Below, piece after piece: positions 46,836-59,600 of a stretch of DNA of 64,000 nucleotides. Origin of the DNA: Gremmenia infestans (Eukaryota > Ascomycota > Leotiomycetes > Helotiales > Hamatocanthoscyphaceae). The position numbers and the translations under genes were made by a program. The stretch spans positions 1 through 64,000 of the forward strand of contig JAFEVB010000025.1 in the NCBI GenBank assembly GCA_032629725.1. Direction: 5' to 3'. Every line of letters starts with the position of its first letter. The first letter of the stretch is position 1. Below the pieces are notes generated by a model, which had not been told where the DNA came from, did not search any database, and saw only the letters and a program-made list of their open reading frames with translations.

Positions 46836-48781
46836 TCACTCTTTTTTCTCATCATCTTTCTTGATTGACCTCCACTCAAGGCCGAGCGCAGCTAGCAGAC
46901 CAACACTAACCAGACCAAGTGCGATGTAGAATACGTCCATGATAGCAGAATTGTAGGCCAGTATGACCTGCGGTTGATACTCAACGGGCACCAAGCCCTT
47001 CAGACCAGTCGCGCCATTTTGCTTGGCAATGGCTGGGTTAAAATTCGGGATGTTTTGTGTAAGATTGTTTGTCAGCTTGTCCAGGAACACATTCTGCGAG
47101 ATGGATAGGAAGATGATGCCACCGAGCATCTGCACAAAGTTCAGCAGTACCAATGCTGCAGGCACAAGTGGCTTCTCAAGCACGGTTTGCAGGGCGATGA
47201 AAGGAGGCTGGAATGCCATACCAACGCCGATACCGTAGATGATCTGGTAAGCTATCCATCGTGCTGCAGACGTGTGGGTTTCGAATGTGGCTATCAATGC
47301 TGCTCCAGTCACACTCAGCGCGCCGCCGAAAAGTAATGCTGGATTGAAATAACCGATTGTAGATGTAACAGGTCCACTACCCAGCGCGCAGATGGACATA
47401 CTTAGCGTGCTCGGTAGATACATCAAAGCCGACTGAAGGGTATCTGCTCCACGCACTACTTGAAAATAGATGGGGAGCTACCGAACCATTAGCACCTTGC
47501 CAGCAGTGATCAGGTAGATCATTCTCGATGGAACTTACGTAGTTGGCAAAGATCCACAAAGCGGCAAAATTGCAAAAACCAACCACACAGCTGAAGGCGA
47601 CATTTCGCTGTCGTAACATTGGCAAGGAGATCATGCTGTTATTGCCACCGATATGCTCAACCACAAAAAAAGGATGGCAAGCACACCGGTTATGGTGAGT
47701 AGGAGGATAATTCTCCAGTTCGACCACGCATATGTCGTACCAGCCCATTGAAGACTCAGGATCAAGCAGATCGTCATGGGAAGCTCTATCGCCAGCCCAT
47801 ACCAGTCGAGACGCTTCAACCTTTGAGTAACACTGACTTGTTTGTCATCCGCATTCTGGCGCAGATGACCTATACTGAGGGACACGCCTAATGCAACAGC
47901 GCTTCCCAGACCCACGATAGTCCAGAAGTTGATCCTCCAATTGTCGGCATGAGCGATTGATCCGCTGATCAATGGCCCAAAAGCGAGCGCCGCGCACTCT
48001 ACGGCGCCGCAAATGCCGAATATGATGGGTTGAGTCTTTAGCGGAACGGTGTGTGCAAGAATGCTGCGCCACAAGTCAGCACCGGTTTCTTTTGTGGGAG
48101 TAACTTAATCAATCCTGCTTAATACTAACATATACATGCCAGAGTTTATCCCTGCTGCACCAAGGCCACTCACTGCGCGGCCAAGGATGAAGGCAGTAGA
48201 CGTTGGTGAGGCAGCAGTAAGGATAGAGCCGGCGACAAAGATGGTGAAAGAGAGCACGTAAAGCTTCTTCATGGCGTAGAGGGTGTACAGTCGGCCCATG
48301 ATCAAGATAGGCGCACACAAAGTTAATAAGCTTATTAAGCACGATTAGCCCAGCGCTCCGAGGAGGTCAAATCATCACGCTCTTGTGCAATACTCACTAT
48401 GTTGTTTGGTACCAACCAATATCGTCAAGAGCGTCAAAGTGGTCGGTGAGAATGACAAGAAGGGTGCCAATGCAACTGCTGTCCTAAATAAGCCTTGTCA
48501 ATACTATCCTCACTCTTTGTTGGTTTCTAATGCAGTTCAGTCTGCACGGCCAAAATACTTACAAATCCAATGGTGAAATTACCAAGGAAAAGGCACGATA
48601 GTAGAACGATCAACTGGGCGCCTTGGAGACTTGGAGGATCCTGAGATGTTTGACTAGATGTTGTCTCCTTGCTAGGGTCATCCTCTTTTCCTGAATGCCC
48701 AACGCCAGCCTCTTGTGTCGGTTTGGATTCTAGCCGGAAATTGTCGTCGTCCGCTTTATGGATGTCCACCAACTCCATCAT
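46836..48781 (-). CDS. MFS drug/toxin-exporter type transporter, with an apparent 1-nt frameshift
   Basis: Five exons on the minus strand: 48781-48563, 48483-48398, 48330-48130, 48063-47539 and 47477-46836. The four introns (79, 67, 66 and 61 nt) all have GT..AG ends. Reading gives a polar N-terminus of about 50 residues, then fungal DHA2-like landmarks: LDDIGWYQTTYLL across an exon junction, IMGRLYTLYAMKK, FILGRAVSGLGAAG, FGPLISGSIA followed by WRINFW, and LPIYFQVVRGADTLQSALMY after intron 4. Within exon 4 the frame changes at a run of seven A on the plus strand (47665-47671): upstream reads ILLLTITGVLAIL, downstream reads VVEHIGGNNSMISLPMLRQR in the next frame. One additional base would give about 557 residues, the usual length. 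It could be a real inactivating indel or a homopolymer sequencing error. Likely role: export of the cluster product at the plasma membrane. Confidence 0.83.
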
Positions 48782-49129
48782 TGTGTAGCTGATCTCCCTA
48801 GTGAGTCGCTGGCAGCAATGGAAATAACCAGTCACAAAGCCGGTATAACGCAGCTCTGAAGGATATGTATGGCCTTCCCTAAGAAAGGATTCGAATGGAG
48901 GAAGAAGCCGTTACTGACTTGGTTGAGTTGAGCGTATTGAGTTGGGGGTGAGTATTGTTTGCTGTTATGAGATGTAGTAGTACTTTCATTGTCGGATGAA
49001 GAGATGATCGATGGGTAACAACACCCCGCACCCACAAAATAGAAAGACTTCTGCCTGCTGACACTTCTGCCTACGCACGTGTTGTCGCTGAGTTCCGAGA
49101 TTAGTGTGCGGGCGGGGCGGGATTAAGCG

Positions 49130-49252
49130 CTTAACAGTCTAACTAATAAGGGTTAGTCTCAGTTAATCTAGTGAAAGCTTACTTGAAGCTTGCTTAATAG
49201 TCTAATAAGGGTTAGTCTCGGTTAACCTAGCGAAAGCTTAACAGAAGCAAGC
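49130..49252. repeat. Direct tandem duplication, about 61 bp per unit
   Basis: Unit 1 is 49130-49192 and unit 2 is 49193-49252. Both contain taataagggttagtctc and gaaagctta. Differences are three small indels and some transitions. Confidence 0.85.
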
Positions 49253-49462
49253 TTTCCTGCACGCCACCATCTAAGCTTTCTTAGGTGCCGTTCCCGTGCC
49301 GTGCCCGTGCCGTGCTGTGCCGTCCACAACAGCTGCCAATACGAGAAAAGCGTACGGATTGGCCCGCCTTTGGCTTCTGTTGCATTCTGTATACCAAATA
49401 CAGCCAACGCGGCATCGCACAGATTCTGCTACTGCATCATGCAATGCAATGCAATGCAATGC

Positions 49463-49509
49463 AAGCGCGAAGGAGCGGCTGGCGCAAAGGAGCCACCGGC
49501 GCAAAGGGA
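49463..49509. promoter_or_regulatory. Three aagcgcRaaggagc-type motifs shared with the lyase promoter
   Basis: The copies are aagcgcgaaggagcg (49463-49477), tggcgcaaaggagcc (49480-49494) and cggcgcaaaggga (49497-49509), spaced 17 bp. The lyase promoter has the same motif twice with the same 17-bp spacing (37967, 37984). The block begins right after a pentanucleotide run of atgca. Confidence 0.58.
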
Positions 49510-49575
49510 AATCAGACCAGAATGAAGCAGAATGAGCGATCACTTCCGAGCAGAGGGGAGTTACGGATACGATTA

Positions 49576-49726
49576 CGGAGGTACAGGCCATAATTATCGT
49601 CATCAGGGGTTACGTGCAGGGGTGAGTTTGGTGGTATTTTTATAGTTATCGAGGCTGCAGCTAATCAATACCTCAAGGACAGGAGACCCCTAGTGACAAT
49701 ACTTATACAGTAGCCTGTACCTCCAA
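49576..49726. mobile_element. MITE 3, inverted repeats related to MITE 1
   Basis: About 150 bp. It starts CGGAGGTACAGGCC after a TA and ends with GCCTGTACCTCC, so the arms pair over about 12 bp and share CGGAGGTACAG with MITE 1. The interior is unrelated to MITE 1. The right flank reads AA rather than TA, so the target duplication is not clean. Confidence 0.7.
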
Positions 49727-49830
49727 ACGAGCAGACAAATAGGGTAAGTACGAAGTAGGAATAGCTTCACTTCTCCTAGCCACGCTAATACAAGTACAGC
49801 TAAGTCGGGTCCATTTAGCGCAAAACAATA

Positions 49831-50318
49831 TACCCTCCCCTTCCCTTGATAAAGGTCAATGATCCTTCGCCCTACCGTGTAACAAGGGAATTAAGAGTTA
49901 TGATATCACTATATGTAGGGCTGAGTAGGAGCTGACGAGGTCCTTACGAGTACAAGTACCCTGCGCCGTGAATAGTGGGCCACTTGCTAGGGTAGGTAGC
50001 CATTCAGTTCTACTCTCCCACCCCCCTTAATAAAGTTAATGATCCTTCACCCCACCGTGTAAATAGGGGAATTCAGCAAATGATGTTACTAATTCAAGGG
50101 CTTAGTAGGACCTCACAAGGACTTTACAAGTACCCTGCGCCATAAATAGTAGGCTACTTGCTAGAGCATCCAGCTATTTAGTTCTATACTAGTAGAACTC
50201 TATATTTTATGGAGCAAACCTATAATCTAACATTTATTAACGGGGGGGAAAGTATAGGATTCTACGTTTTGTGGAGATTTTACGTGATTTAACCTTTATT
50301 AAGGGGCGGGGAAGAGTA
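49831..50318. mobile_element. 180-bp tandem pair plus inverted terminal copy, MITE-like
   Basis: Two direct units, 49831-50010 and 50011-50189, share atgatccttc, ccgtgta, aagtaccctgcgcc and ggctacttgctag. The sequence at the start of unit 2 (50011-50035) recurs inverted at 50294-50318, about 22 of 25 positions, and a shorter inverted piece lies at 50230-50246. The pattern fits a small terminal-inverted-repeat element that duplicated in place. It occupies much of the NRPS promoter region. Confidence 0.65.
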
Positions 50319-50421
50319 GCAAACCTCTGATTAGGTAGAAAGTGTAGAAAGTAGAGGCTGGAAACCGCGGAAAGGAGAGGGGGATTACTACTAAATTAGT
50401 TACTAGCAGGGGCCTAAATTT

Positions 50422-50532
50422 ATAAATCTTCATGAAATTTTGGTCCATTTTCCACCTTATAAGGTTGTGAATAGCTTCACTTCACATAGTGCCACTTTAC
50501 TTCATGAATCGCTTCATTTCATGAAGATTTAT
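50422..50532. repeat. Foldback element with perfect 17-bp arms just upstream of the NRPS
   Basis: ATAAATCTTCATGAAAT at 50422-50438 is the exact reverse complement of 50516-50532, with a 77-bp loop. The loop contains further tcatgaa and cttcac repeats. The right arm ends 74 bp before the NRPS start codon, so it lies within the likely core promoter or 5' UTR. Confidence 0.8.
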
Positions 50533-50605
50533 CTTTATGGTTCATTGTAGATACCTACCTGTAGCAGATTGAACACGTCTTAAACGATTGAAGAACTCTA
50601 ATACC

Positions 50606-53600
50606 ATGATGAAGCTCGACGATAATAGATTCGAAGATAGTCACGGTAGGCGACAATCTACTGATGTCGCGGAGAACAAACAGGCAAAGACCAAAGGCTC
50701 GAGTGTTTTGGACAGAGAGGAGCAACGAAAATGGACCGAAATGCAGCATTGCCCAGATAAGTTTTCCTTGCTGGACAACATCAACAACTTCAGCATTGCC
50801 GACATATGCCAGAAAACAGCAGTCTCCTGCGGTGTACAATCCTCACAGATCGAAGACGCCTTTCCATGTACGCCGCTTCAGGAGAGTCTACTAGCTTTGA
50901 GTGCGCTTCTCCCAGGCTACTATGTCGTACAATATAAATTACAGCTACGCCCAGACGTCGATGATGTCGCTCTACACGCCACTTGGAGCCATGTCTATGC
51001 GACGACGCCCATCTTAAGAACACGCATAGTTGATCTCGCCGGCGAGAGCTTGATCCAGACCATCATAGACGAGCCATTCGAATGGACGACAGCCGACGAT
51101 CTCGATGGATATCTGAGCCATGACAGTCAGCGGACCACAGGGACAGGTACTCCTCTAGCTCGATTTGCGCTTATTGGTGATCACAAACGCAAGCAGCGCT
51201 TTTTGGTCTGGACAATGCACCATGCGCTTTACGATTTCTCTTCAGTGCCACTGCTTGTAAAAAAGGTGAACGATGTTTACTTAGGCAAACAACCAGCTGC
51301 TTCAGCTCCATTCCAGAATTTTGTGAAGCATATCAGAGAGATGGAGGTCTCTTCCGCAGAAAGGATATGGAAACAGCACCTGGATGGTAACGAGGCACCA
51401 ATCTACCCTCCACTTCCGAACATCAAATATCGTCCGATGGCAGATCAAACTGTGTCTTGCGTATTCAAAGAACTCCCGTGGTCACGCGAAGCTGGCACCC
51501 AGACGGTGCCGATGGTCTGGGCGGCATGGGCCATCCTCATGGGCCAGCACGCAGCTACAGATGAAGCAGTCTTTGGAGTAACTACATTTGGACGACAAGC
51601 CAACGTAGCTGGCATCGAGAGCATGACTGGCCCTACCATGTCAACTATACCATTGAAGGTAGAGATTGCCAAGACAATTACTGTAACGGAATTTGTATGC
51701 AGACTACAACGGTCAGTAGCAGAGCTAGCCACAGTTGAGCATTATGGGCTGCAAAGAATACGCAAGATCAGCATCGATGCGGAGAGAGCTTGCGAATTTC
51801 AGACTCTTGTCGACGTTAATCTACAGGAAGAGTACCTGGATCCCAAAGATGGACCATTCGACCCAAGCTCTCTAGAGGAAATCTCTGCCTCTGACAATAC
51901 CCAAAACGGGCCACTCTTTAGCACTTTTGCATTGAAAGTCCAATTCAAACTCCTGGCATGCGGTCTGGACTGCATGTTCACATTTGACTCCCGCATAGTC
52001 GGGCGCGATGAAGCGAGCTCTCTCCAACGTCAGCTCGAGCATGTTCTCCGGCAACTTTGCGATCCGAGAAATGCTGGTGTAAAGTTATCGGACATCGATT
52101 GGACAGGTCCGAGCGATTTGGAGCGCATTTGGACCTGGAATGAGACAGTCCCTCAGAGGGCCAACGACTGCGTACATAACTTGATATCACAAACAGTCCG
52201 CAGTCAGCCTGATGCCCCAGCTATCTGTGCTTGGGATGGTAAGCTTACATATGGAGAGCTTGACCGAATGTCTACCGACTTGGCTCACTACCTCGTCAGC
52301 CAGGGTGTTGAGAGAGGTACTATAGTGCCATTATGCTTCGAAAAATCTATGTGGACATCCATTTCAATTCAAGGAGTAATGAAAGCAGGCGGCGCTTGTG
52401 TTACTATGGACACCACCCAGCCAGAGAGCCACTTACAGCGCATTGCTCGTCAGGTCTCAGGAAAAGTTCTTCTATCGTCGGTTGCCAACAAAGCGATGGC
52501 AGAACGACTAGCAGGCGATCATACGAACGTGATTATACCCGAGGCTTTCTTTTCACGGCCTATGAGTACACAATCAAACACCTGTTTGCCTACTGTCGAC
52601 CCATCAGACAGGGTCTATATAGTCTTTACGTCTGGAAGTACCGGGACACCAAAAGGCGCTATGATCACCCATTCTAATTTCAGTTCTGCCATTCTCCACC
52701 AACGCGGACCTCTCGGCATACAACCTAAGGATAGAGTCTTTGACTATGTGTCGTATGCGTTCGATGTTTCGTGGCTGAATGCTTTACTCACATTAGCTGT
52801 GGGAGCTTGTCTCTGTGTGCCGAGCGAAGAGGAGCGTCGTGGCGATATTGCAGCATCAATACGTCGCTATGGCGTGACATATGCTGATCTAACTCCATCT
52901 ATAACACGTTTGATTGAACCGAGTGAAGTGCCCTCGCTGAGACACCTTACCTTTGGTGGTGAAGAAGTCCTTGTTGAGGATGTTATCCGCTGGGGCAATT
53001 TACAGGAGGCCGTCAACGCTTATGGGCCTGCCGAGTGTACGCCCAAGAGTCACGCATATGACTACATCTCAGAGGCATCCAAGCTGGCAAATGAAATTGG
53101 TTGGGGAACTGGGCTGAACTCTTGGGTGACGCAGCCCGAGAGCCCCGACAAGCTGGCAATCATTGGTGCTTTGGGCGAATTATGGCTTGAAGGACCACTC
53201 GTGGGTGCTGGTTACTTGGATGAGCGTGAGAAGACAGCGGCTGCCTACATCGAGAATCCCGCTTGGCTGTTGAGTGGTAGGCCAGGTCATTCGGGCAGAA
53301 ATGGGCGCCTGTACAAGACTGGCGATCTGGTGCGCTATAATCCAAACGGTTCATTGATATACGTCAAGAGAAAGGATGCACAGGTAAAGGTGCGAGGGCA
53401 GCGTGTAGAACTTGCTGAAATTGAACATCACGTTCGGAATGCACTCACTATCCAGAAGGGTGACCTCAGTGTAGTTGCTGCACTGATCTTACCAAAAGGT
53501 GGCGATAACAAAATTTTGACGGCGTTCGTCAGCACATCCGTGACTGATGACAACGCTGGCAAGTCTGCACTTGGTGCTCGTATATCCCAAGCCACAGAAA

Positions 53601-56600
53601 CACTGCAGGAGCATGTTCCATCCTACATGATCCCTGGAGCATACGTGCTTCTACAACGTATGCCAATGAGTGCTACTGGTAAGACAGACCGGAAGAAGTT
53701 GCATGCAATTGGGTCTTCTATGACACTGGAAGAGCTTGCCTCACTCGGCAACACTTACGAGGAAGGTGGACATAGAGCGCCTACATCGGCAATTGAGATT
53801 CGTCTGCAAGCGGCTTGGGCATGTACCCTCCAGACCAGCGCTGAGAAGCTGGGTCTAGACGACAATTTTTTGAGGATTGGTGGTGATTCTATCCTTGCTA
53901 TGCGGCTAGTCAGTGCTGCGCGGCGTGAGGGCTTGTCAATCAAGGTTTCAGACATCTTCCAAAAACCCACTCTTGCTGGCCTTGCAACTCTAGCTACTGA
54001 AATTCTGACAACAGCATCGGATCTACCAGAATCTATCGCTCCCTTCTCAATTTTGCGGCCAGGAATAAGCTTCGCACACATACGTAGCCATGCCGCTGCT
54101 GCGTGTGGTGTTCCACGTAATCTTATAGAAGATGCTTTCCCGTGTACACCATTGCAGGAAGGACTAATGGCGCTAAGTACTCGCCGGAAAGGAGACTACG
54201 TTCCGCGATTTGTGCTGCCCTTGAAGAATTCAATCGAAATCGGACGGTTTCGCAATGCGTGGTCCCAAATGGCAGTGGCCACCCCAATTTTACGGACACG
54301 CATTGTAGATATAGCGGATCAAGGCCTCGTGCAAGTCGTGCTTGATGAGGAAATAGTTTGGGAAACCAAAGAATCCGATCTGGATGTATATCTCAAAATG
54401 GAGCAGGCCATCAGTGTCGGCCTTGGAACGCCGCTTGTGCGTTATGAATTGATCAGAGATCACAAGCTCCAGCGGACGTTCTTTGTTTGGACAATACACC
54501 ACTCCTTGTACGATGGGTGGTCCATGGATCTAATGATTCGACGAGCACAGCAGCTTTATCGAGGCCAATCGCTGTCTCCAATCATCCCGTTCCAAAATTT
54601 CGTCAAGCGAGTAAGCATTGACATGGTGCAAGCTACTGCAGAACGGACGTGGAAAGAGTACTTAGATAGACTAGATGCACCGTCCTTCCCGTCAATATCT
54701 TCCACAACCTCCCAACCTGAAAGTAACAGCATGTTGACACATGCCATCTCAAAAGTACAGTGGCCCCGCACGGGGATTACAGCTTCTACAGCAGTACGGG
54801 CGGCCTTATCTGTTGCAATAATGCAGTATACAGGCGTTAGTGAGGCATTATTTGGATCCAGCTCTATTGGACGTCAGATCAATATGTTTGGGATTGAAGA
54901 AGTAGTTGGGCCGACGATAGCGACGGTTCCAGTCCGCGTCACTTCGAAAAAAGAAGAAACCATAGCCGAATTTTTGCAGCGAACCCAGGAACAAGCAATT
55001 CAATTGACTGAGGTTGAACAGTTTGGCCTACAGCGGATACGACTGCTTGGAGCTGACGCTGAACAAGCATGCCAGTTCCAAACACTTCTTGTGGTACAAC
55101 CAAAGAGTCAAATTAATGTTGAAGATGCACTATTCGAGCCGTCTAGCAACGAGGGAGCTCTTGAGAAACCAGTCAACGAAGCTGCAACGTTCAATACTTA
55201 CGCACTGATGATAGAATGCACACTGGCTGAGGATGAGCTGCTTTGCCATGTGTCGTATGACTCTGAAATAATATCATCCGACAAAGCCCAGAGGTTTTGC
55301 AATACTTTCGAGCAAGCGATTCGTCAATTGTGTATGCCAGAGAATGACGCAAAGCGGCTTGCGGATCTCGATCTCTTAAGCCCACAGGACTTAAAATCCA
55401 TCTGGGAATGGAACTCAATTGTCCCTGAGAGCGATACAAGTTGCATGCACGAGTTGATCTATCATACGATTTGTCGACAGCCCGAAGGCGCTGCTGTGTG
55501 TGCTTGGGACGGCGAACTGACGTATAAGGAGCTCGATTGCTTTTCTACGAGACTTGCTCACAAATTGGTTGATCGAGGCATTGGAGGTCAGGGGGGAAAC
55601 TTTGTACCTCTGTGTTTCGAAAAGTCGAAGTGGATGCCTGTAGCTATGTTGGGTGTGATGAAGGCCGGTGGAGCCTCTGTTACTTTGGATTGTAACTTGC
55701 CAGAACAGCGGTTGCAATCCATAGTCTCTCAGGCCTCCCCTCAGCTCATCTTGGCCTCAGCAAGACAGATAGAGCTTGCTGGTAGGCTTACATCCGCACC
55801 AGTCATGACTGTCGACGCATCTCTCATAGAGCCGCTTTCATCATCGCTGGAGCTCGATGCCCTACCTACAGTCAGGCCATCAGATGCGATCTATTCCGTT
55901 TTCACCTCCGGTAGTACAGGAACTCCAAAGGGGGCAGTGATGACACACAGAGGCTTCAGCAGCGCTATCCGGCACCAGGCACAAGCGCTACGCTATTCAG
56001 CTAATTCGAGAACTTATAACTTTGTCTCCCACAGTTTTGACGTCTTTTGGCATGACGTACTTCGGACCTTCGCGGCTGGAGGTTGTTTATGTGTGCCATC
56101 CGAGGATGACCGTATGAACGACTTAGCAGGTTCATTCGAGAGGCTCCGAGCCAACTCGATTGCCATTACCCCCTCATCTGCTCGACTGATTGAACCGCAA
56201 CATGTTCCAGGGTTGAAGCATCTAATCATGGGCGGAGAACCAGTCACTGCTGCAGATGTATCGAGGTGGAAAGGCCGAGTCGACAACATTATTAGCGTTT
56301 ATGGACCTGCAGAATGTGTGCCGCCAATCACCATAGCACCTTGCGATCCGAATTCTACTCTCGCACCTAGCCTTGGCCGTGGCGCAGGCGTGAACGTATG
56401 GCTGGTTGATCCTCAGGATCACAACAGACTTTCAGCCGTAGGTGCGACAGGCGAGGCTCTGATTGAAGGCCCTCTAGTTGGAGAAGGTTATATCGGCAAC
56501 AAGGAGTTATCAGAGAGGGCCTTCATAGATGCTCCGAGTTGGCTCTTACGAAAAGACACCGACCCGGAAAGCTTTCAACACCACTTGTACAAGACTGGCG

Positions 56601-59600
56601 ATCTCTTGAGATATAACGAGGATGGAACGCTAGATTTTGTAGCACGGAAGGATGCTCAAGTCAAGCTCAATGGGCAGCGCTTCGAACTCACAGATGTCGA
56701 ACAGAATTTGTACCATGTCATTGGCGCACACAGTGATGTACAGCTCGCATCGGAGATAATATCGCCTACAAAACATGACAAAAAACTTCTCGTCGCTTTT
56801 CTGACTACTGCAAGCTTCTCTCGTGCTGTTGAAGATGCTGGCGCAATGAAGGACCCCAGGACCGCGTGGATTGCGGCACTAGGGAAAAGGCTGCCTAAGT
56901 ACATGATACCCAGTGCATTCATTCCTCTACATGAGATCCCAAAAACAGCGACAGGAAAGTTAGATCGCCGACGACTACGCAACTTGGGCGCCTCTATGAC
57001 CTTTGAGGAACTGAACTCATACAGCTCTCTTGGTCGCGAGCAACAGCCGCCAACTACAAAGGTCGAGTGCCTACTACAGAAACTTTGGGCCTCTATACTG
57101 AAAATTAAACCGAGCCGGATTGGTGCGAATGACAGCTTTCTACAAATTGGTGGAGATTCAATCTCGGCAATGCGACTTGTCACTACCGCGAAGGAACAGG
57201 GGCTGGCATTGACAGTGGTCGATATATTCACAAAACCAGTCTTGCGTGAGTTGGCTAGCTCAGCCAAGAGGGTAATCCAAGGAGATTCCACCCGCAAGAT
57301 TGAACCGTTCTCGCTACTCACTATCCAGGAAGACGTTACAGAGTTATCTAAGCGTGCGGCTATCCTATGCGGTGTGTCAGACTGGCAAGTACAAGATGTA
57401 TTCCCTTGTACACCGCTACAAGAAGCTCTACTCGCACAGACTGCAAAGCGTGCCGGTGACTATACTGCACGTTTCACCCTAGAGTTGTGTTCTTCCACTG
57501 AAGTGCCTCGTTTCAAGAGAGCCTGGGAATCTGTTCACGACAACAATCCAATCTTAAGCACAAGGATTATTGAGCTTTCTGGCCATGGCCTCGTACAAGT
57601 TGTTCTCAAAGAATCCATTCGCTGGAGCCATATTCAGACCTTAGACAAGATTGAAATGACCAAAGAAGGAAGAAGCATTGGACTCGGTACTTCACTCATA
57701 CAAAACGATCTCGTGGAAGACGAAGACTCGGGCCGTAAGTATTTTGTCTGGACCATTCACCACGCAATTTACGACGGCTGGTCGATACCACTTTTAATGG
57801 AGGACCTTGCTCAAGCCTACTATGGCCAAGTTCTTGCACCATCTCCGCCTTTCCAAAGCTTTGTTTCATATCTACAGGAAAGCGATGAACTTGCCACAAA
57901 TGCCTTTTGGGAAGGCATGTTCCAAGGCTTGGAAGCACCTTCATGGCCGGTAGTGGCATTGACCACACATCAGCTGCGTGCGGACACGAATTTTGCACAT
58001 ACCATTACTGGTATAAATTGGCCCAGGGAAAGCAATATCACCGCTTCAACAATCCTGCGCGCAACCCTGGCTATCCTCATGGGAGAATATAGCGCAGCTA
58101 GCGAGGTGCTCTTTGGTGCTACAGTTATTGGCCGACAAGCTCCTGTTGAATCAATCGACCGTATGACAGGGCCAACAATTGCGACTGTTCCAATACGCAT
58201 CAAGCTAGTTATGGAGCAGAGCATCGACGGACTCCTTCGCGACATTCAGAAACAAGGTATCGACATTATGCCGTTCGAGCAGATTGGCCTCAAGCGCCTT
58301 CGACGAATAAGCGACGATACTAAACAGGCTTGTCAATTCCAAACTCTTTTGGTGGTTCAGCCTGGGCCATCTTCTAATGATCCATCGCGCCAACTGTTTG
58401 AACACTCCATACATGCTGAGGAGGCCCTCAACAAAGACACTGTCAACATGGCGTTCAACACTTATGCCCTTCAAGTCGTCTGCGATCTCATGGATGACGG
58501 TATAACAGCAGACTTTATTGCTGACTCTACGATCATCGAGCGCGCTCAGCTGCGTCGAATGGCTTTCCAGTTCGAACATATCCTACGACAGATATGCTCA
58601 CTAGGGCCGGGCGCATCTAGAGTCGCTGATATTGAGACTGTTAGTGCCCATGATCGCGCTGAGATTAAAAGCTGGAACTCGAAGCCCTGGACACCAGTGA
58701 AGCAGTGCGTCCTGGACCTTCTTGAAACGACATCACATCGGAAGTCATCTGCAACAGCCATTTGTGCCTGGGACGGGGGCTTCACATATGCCGAATTGGA
58801 AACGCTCTCAACTAAATTGTCTTACAATTTGGTTACCTTCGGAGTCAAACCAGGAGTAATCGTTCCTATACTTTTTGAAAAGTCGAAATGGATGTCAATA
58901 GCCATGCTTGCTGTAATCAAGGCTGGTGGTGCTGGTGTCACTTTGGACTCAAGTCTTCCCGAAAATAGGTTACGATCCATCGTTGAGCAAGTCAATCCTA
59001 AGCTTATTGTTTCTTCACCAGGTTGTAAGGTACTTGCAGACCTCCTTACTACCGAAAGGGTGGTCTTGTTGGATGATCGCTGCCTGGCACAATTACCAAG
59101 CCCTCCAGAGAATTATCTACTCCCAGCTGTAACACCTAATGATCCTTTGTATTTCGCGTTCACGTCAGGCAGTACCGGGCGGCCAAAGGGAGTCGTAGTC
59201 TCCCACAGTCAGTTCAGTAGCGCAATAAAGTATCAGCAGCAAGGGCTCTGCATCACAGAAACCTCCAGGGTTTACGAATTCGTTTCGTATGCTTGGGATG
59301 GCATCTGGTTGCACCTTCTATTCACCTTGGCAGCTGGTGCCTGTCTGTGTGTTCCAAGTGAGGCAGATCGTCAGGACCGAATCGCAGAGTCGATGCGAGC
59401 TTTGCAGGCAAACTATGTGCACCTTACACCCACAGTAGCGCGAACGCTAAATCCATCCCAGGTGCCGGACTTGAAATGCGTGGGACTGGTCGGAGAGGCG
59501 ATGCTCACATCTGACAAAGATCAGTGGACGCGATTCGGGATCAAAGTTCTGAATCTCTACGGACCTACTGAATGCACACCGCTGAGTAGCTTTGCTGAAA

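Larger units (their letters stand above)
48782..49575. promoter_or_regulatory. Left half of the divergent transporter/NRPS intergenic region
   Basis: Upstream sequence of the transporter gene. It contains a 60-bp direct duplication (49130-49252), a run of five atgca/atgcaa units (about 49437-49464) and the shared GCGC motifs (49463-49509). Small open frames here overlap the repeats and show no protein family. Confidence 0.5.

Noticed and set aside
49137..49220. Telomere-like aagggttag strings
   Set aside because: Only two isolated copies inside a 61-bp duplication; no tandem TTAGGG run.
49271..49603. Several overlapping short frames around 49.3-49.6 kb
   Set aside because: They depend on the atgca repeat and GC-rich motif block; no protein family.
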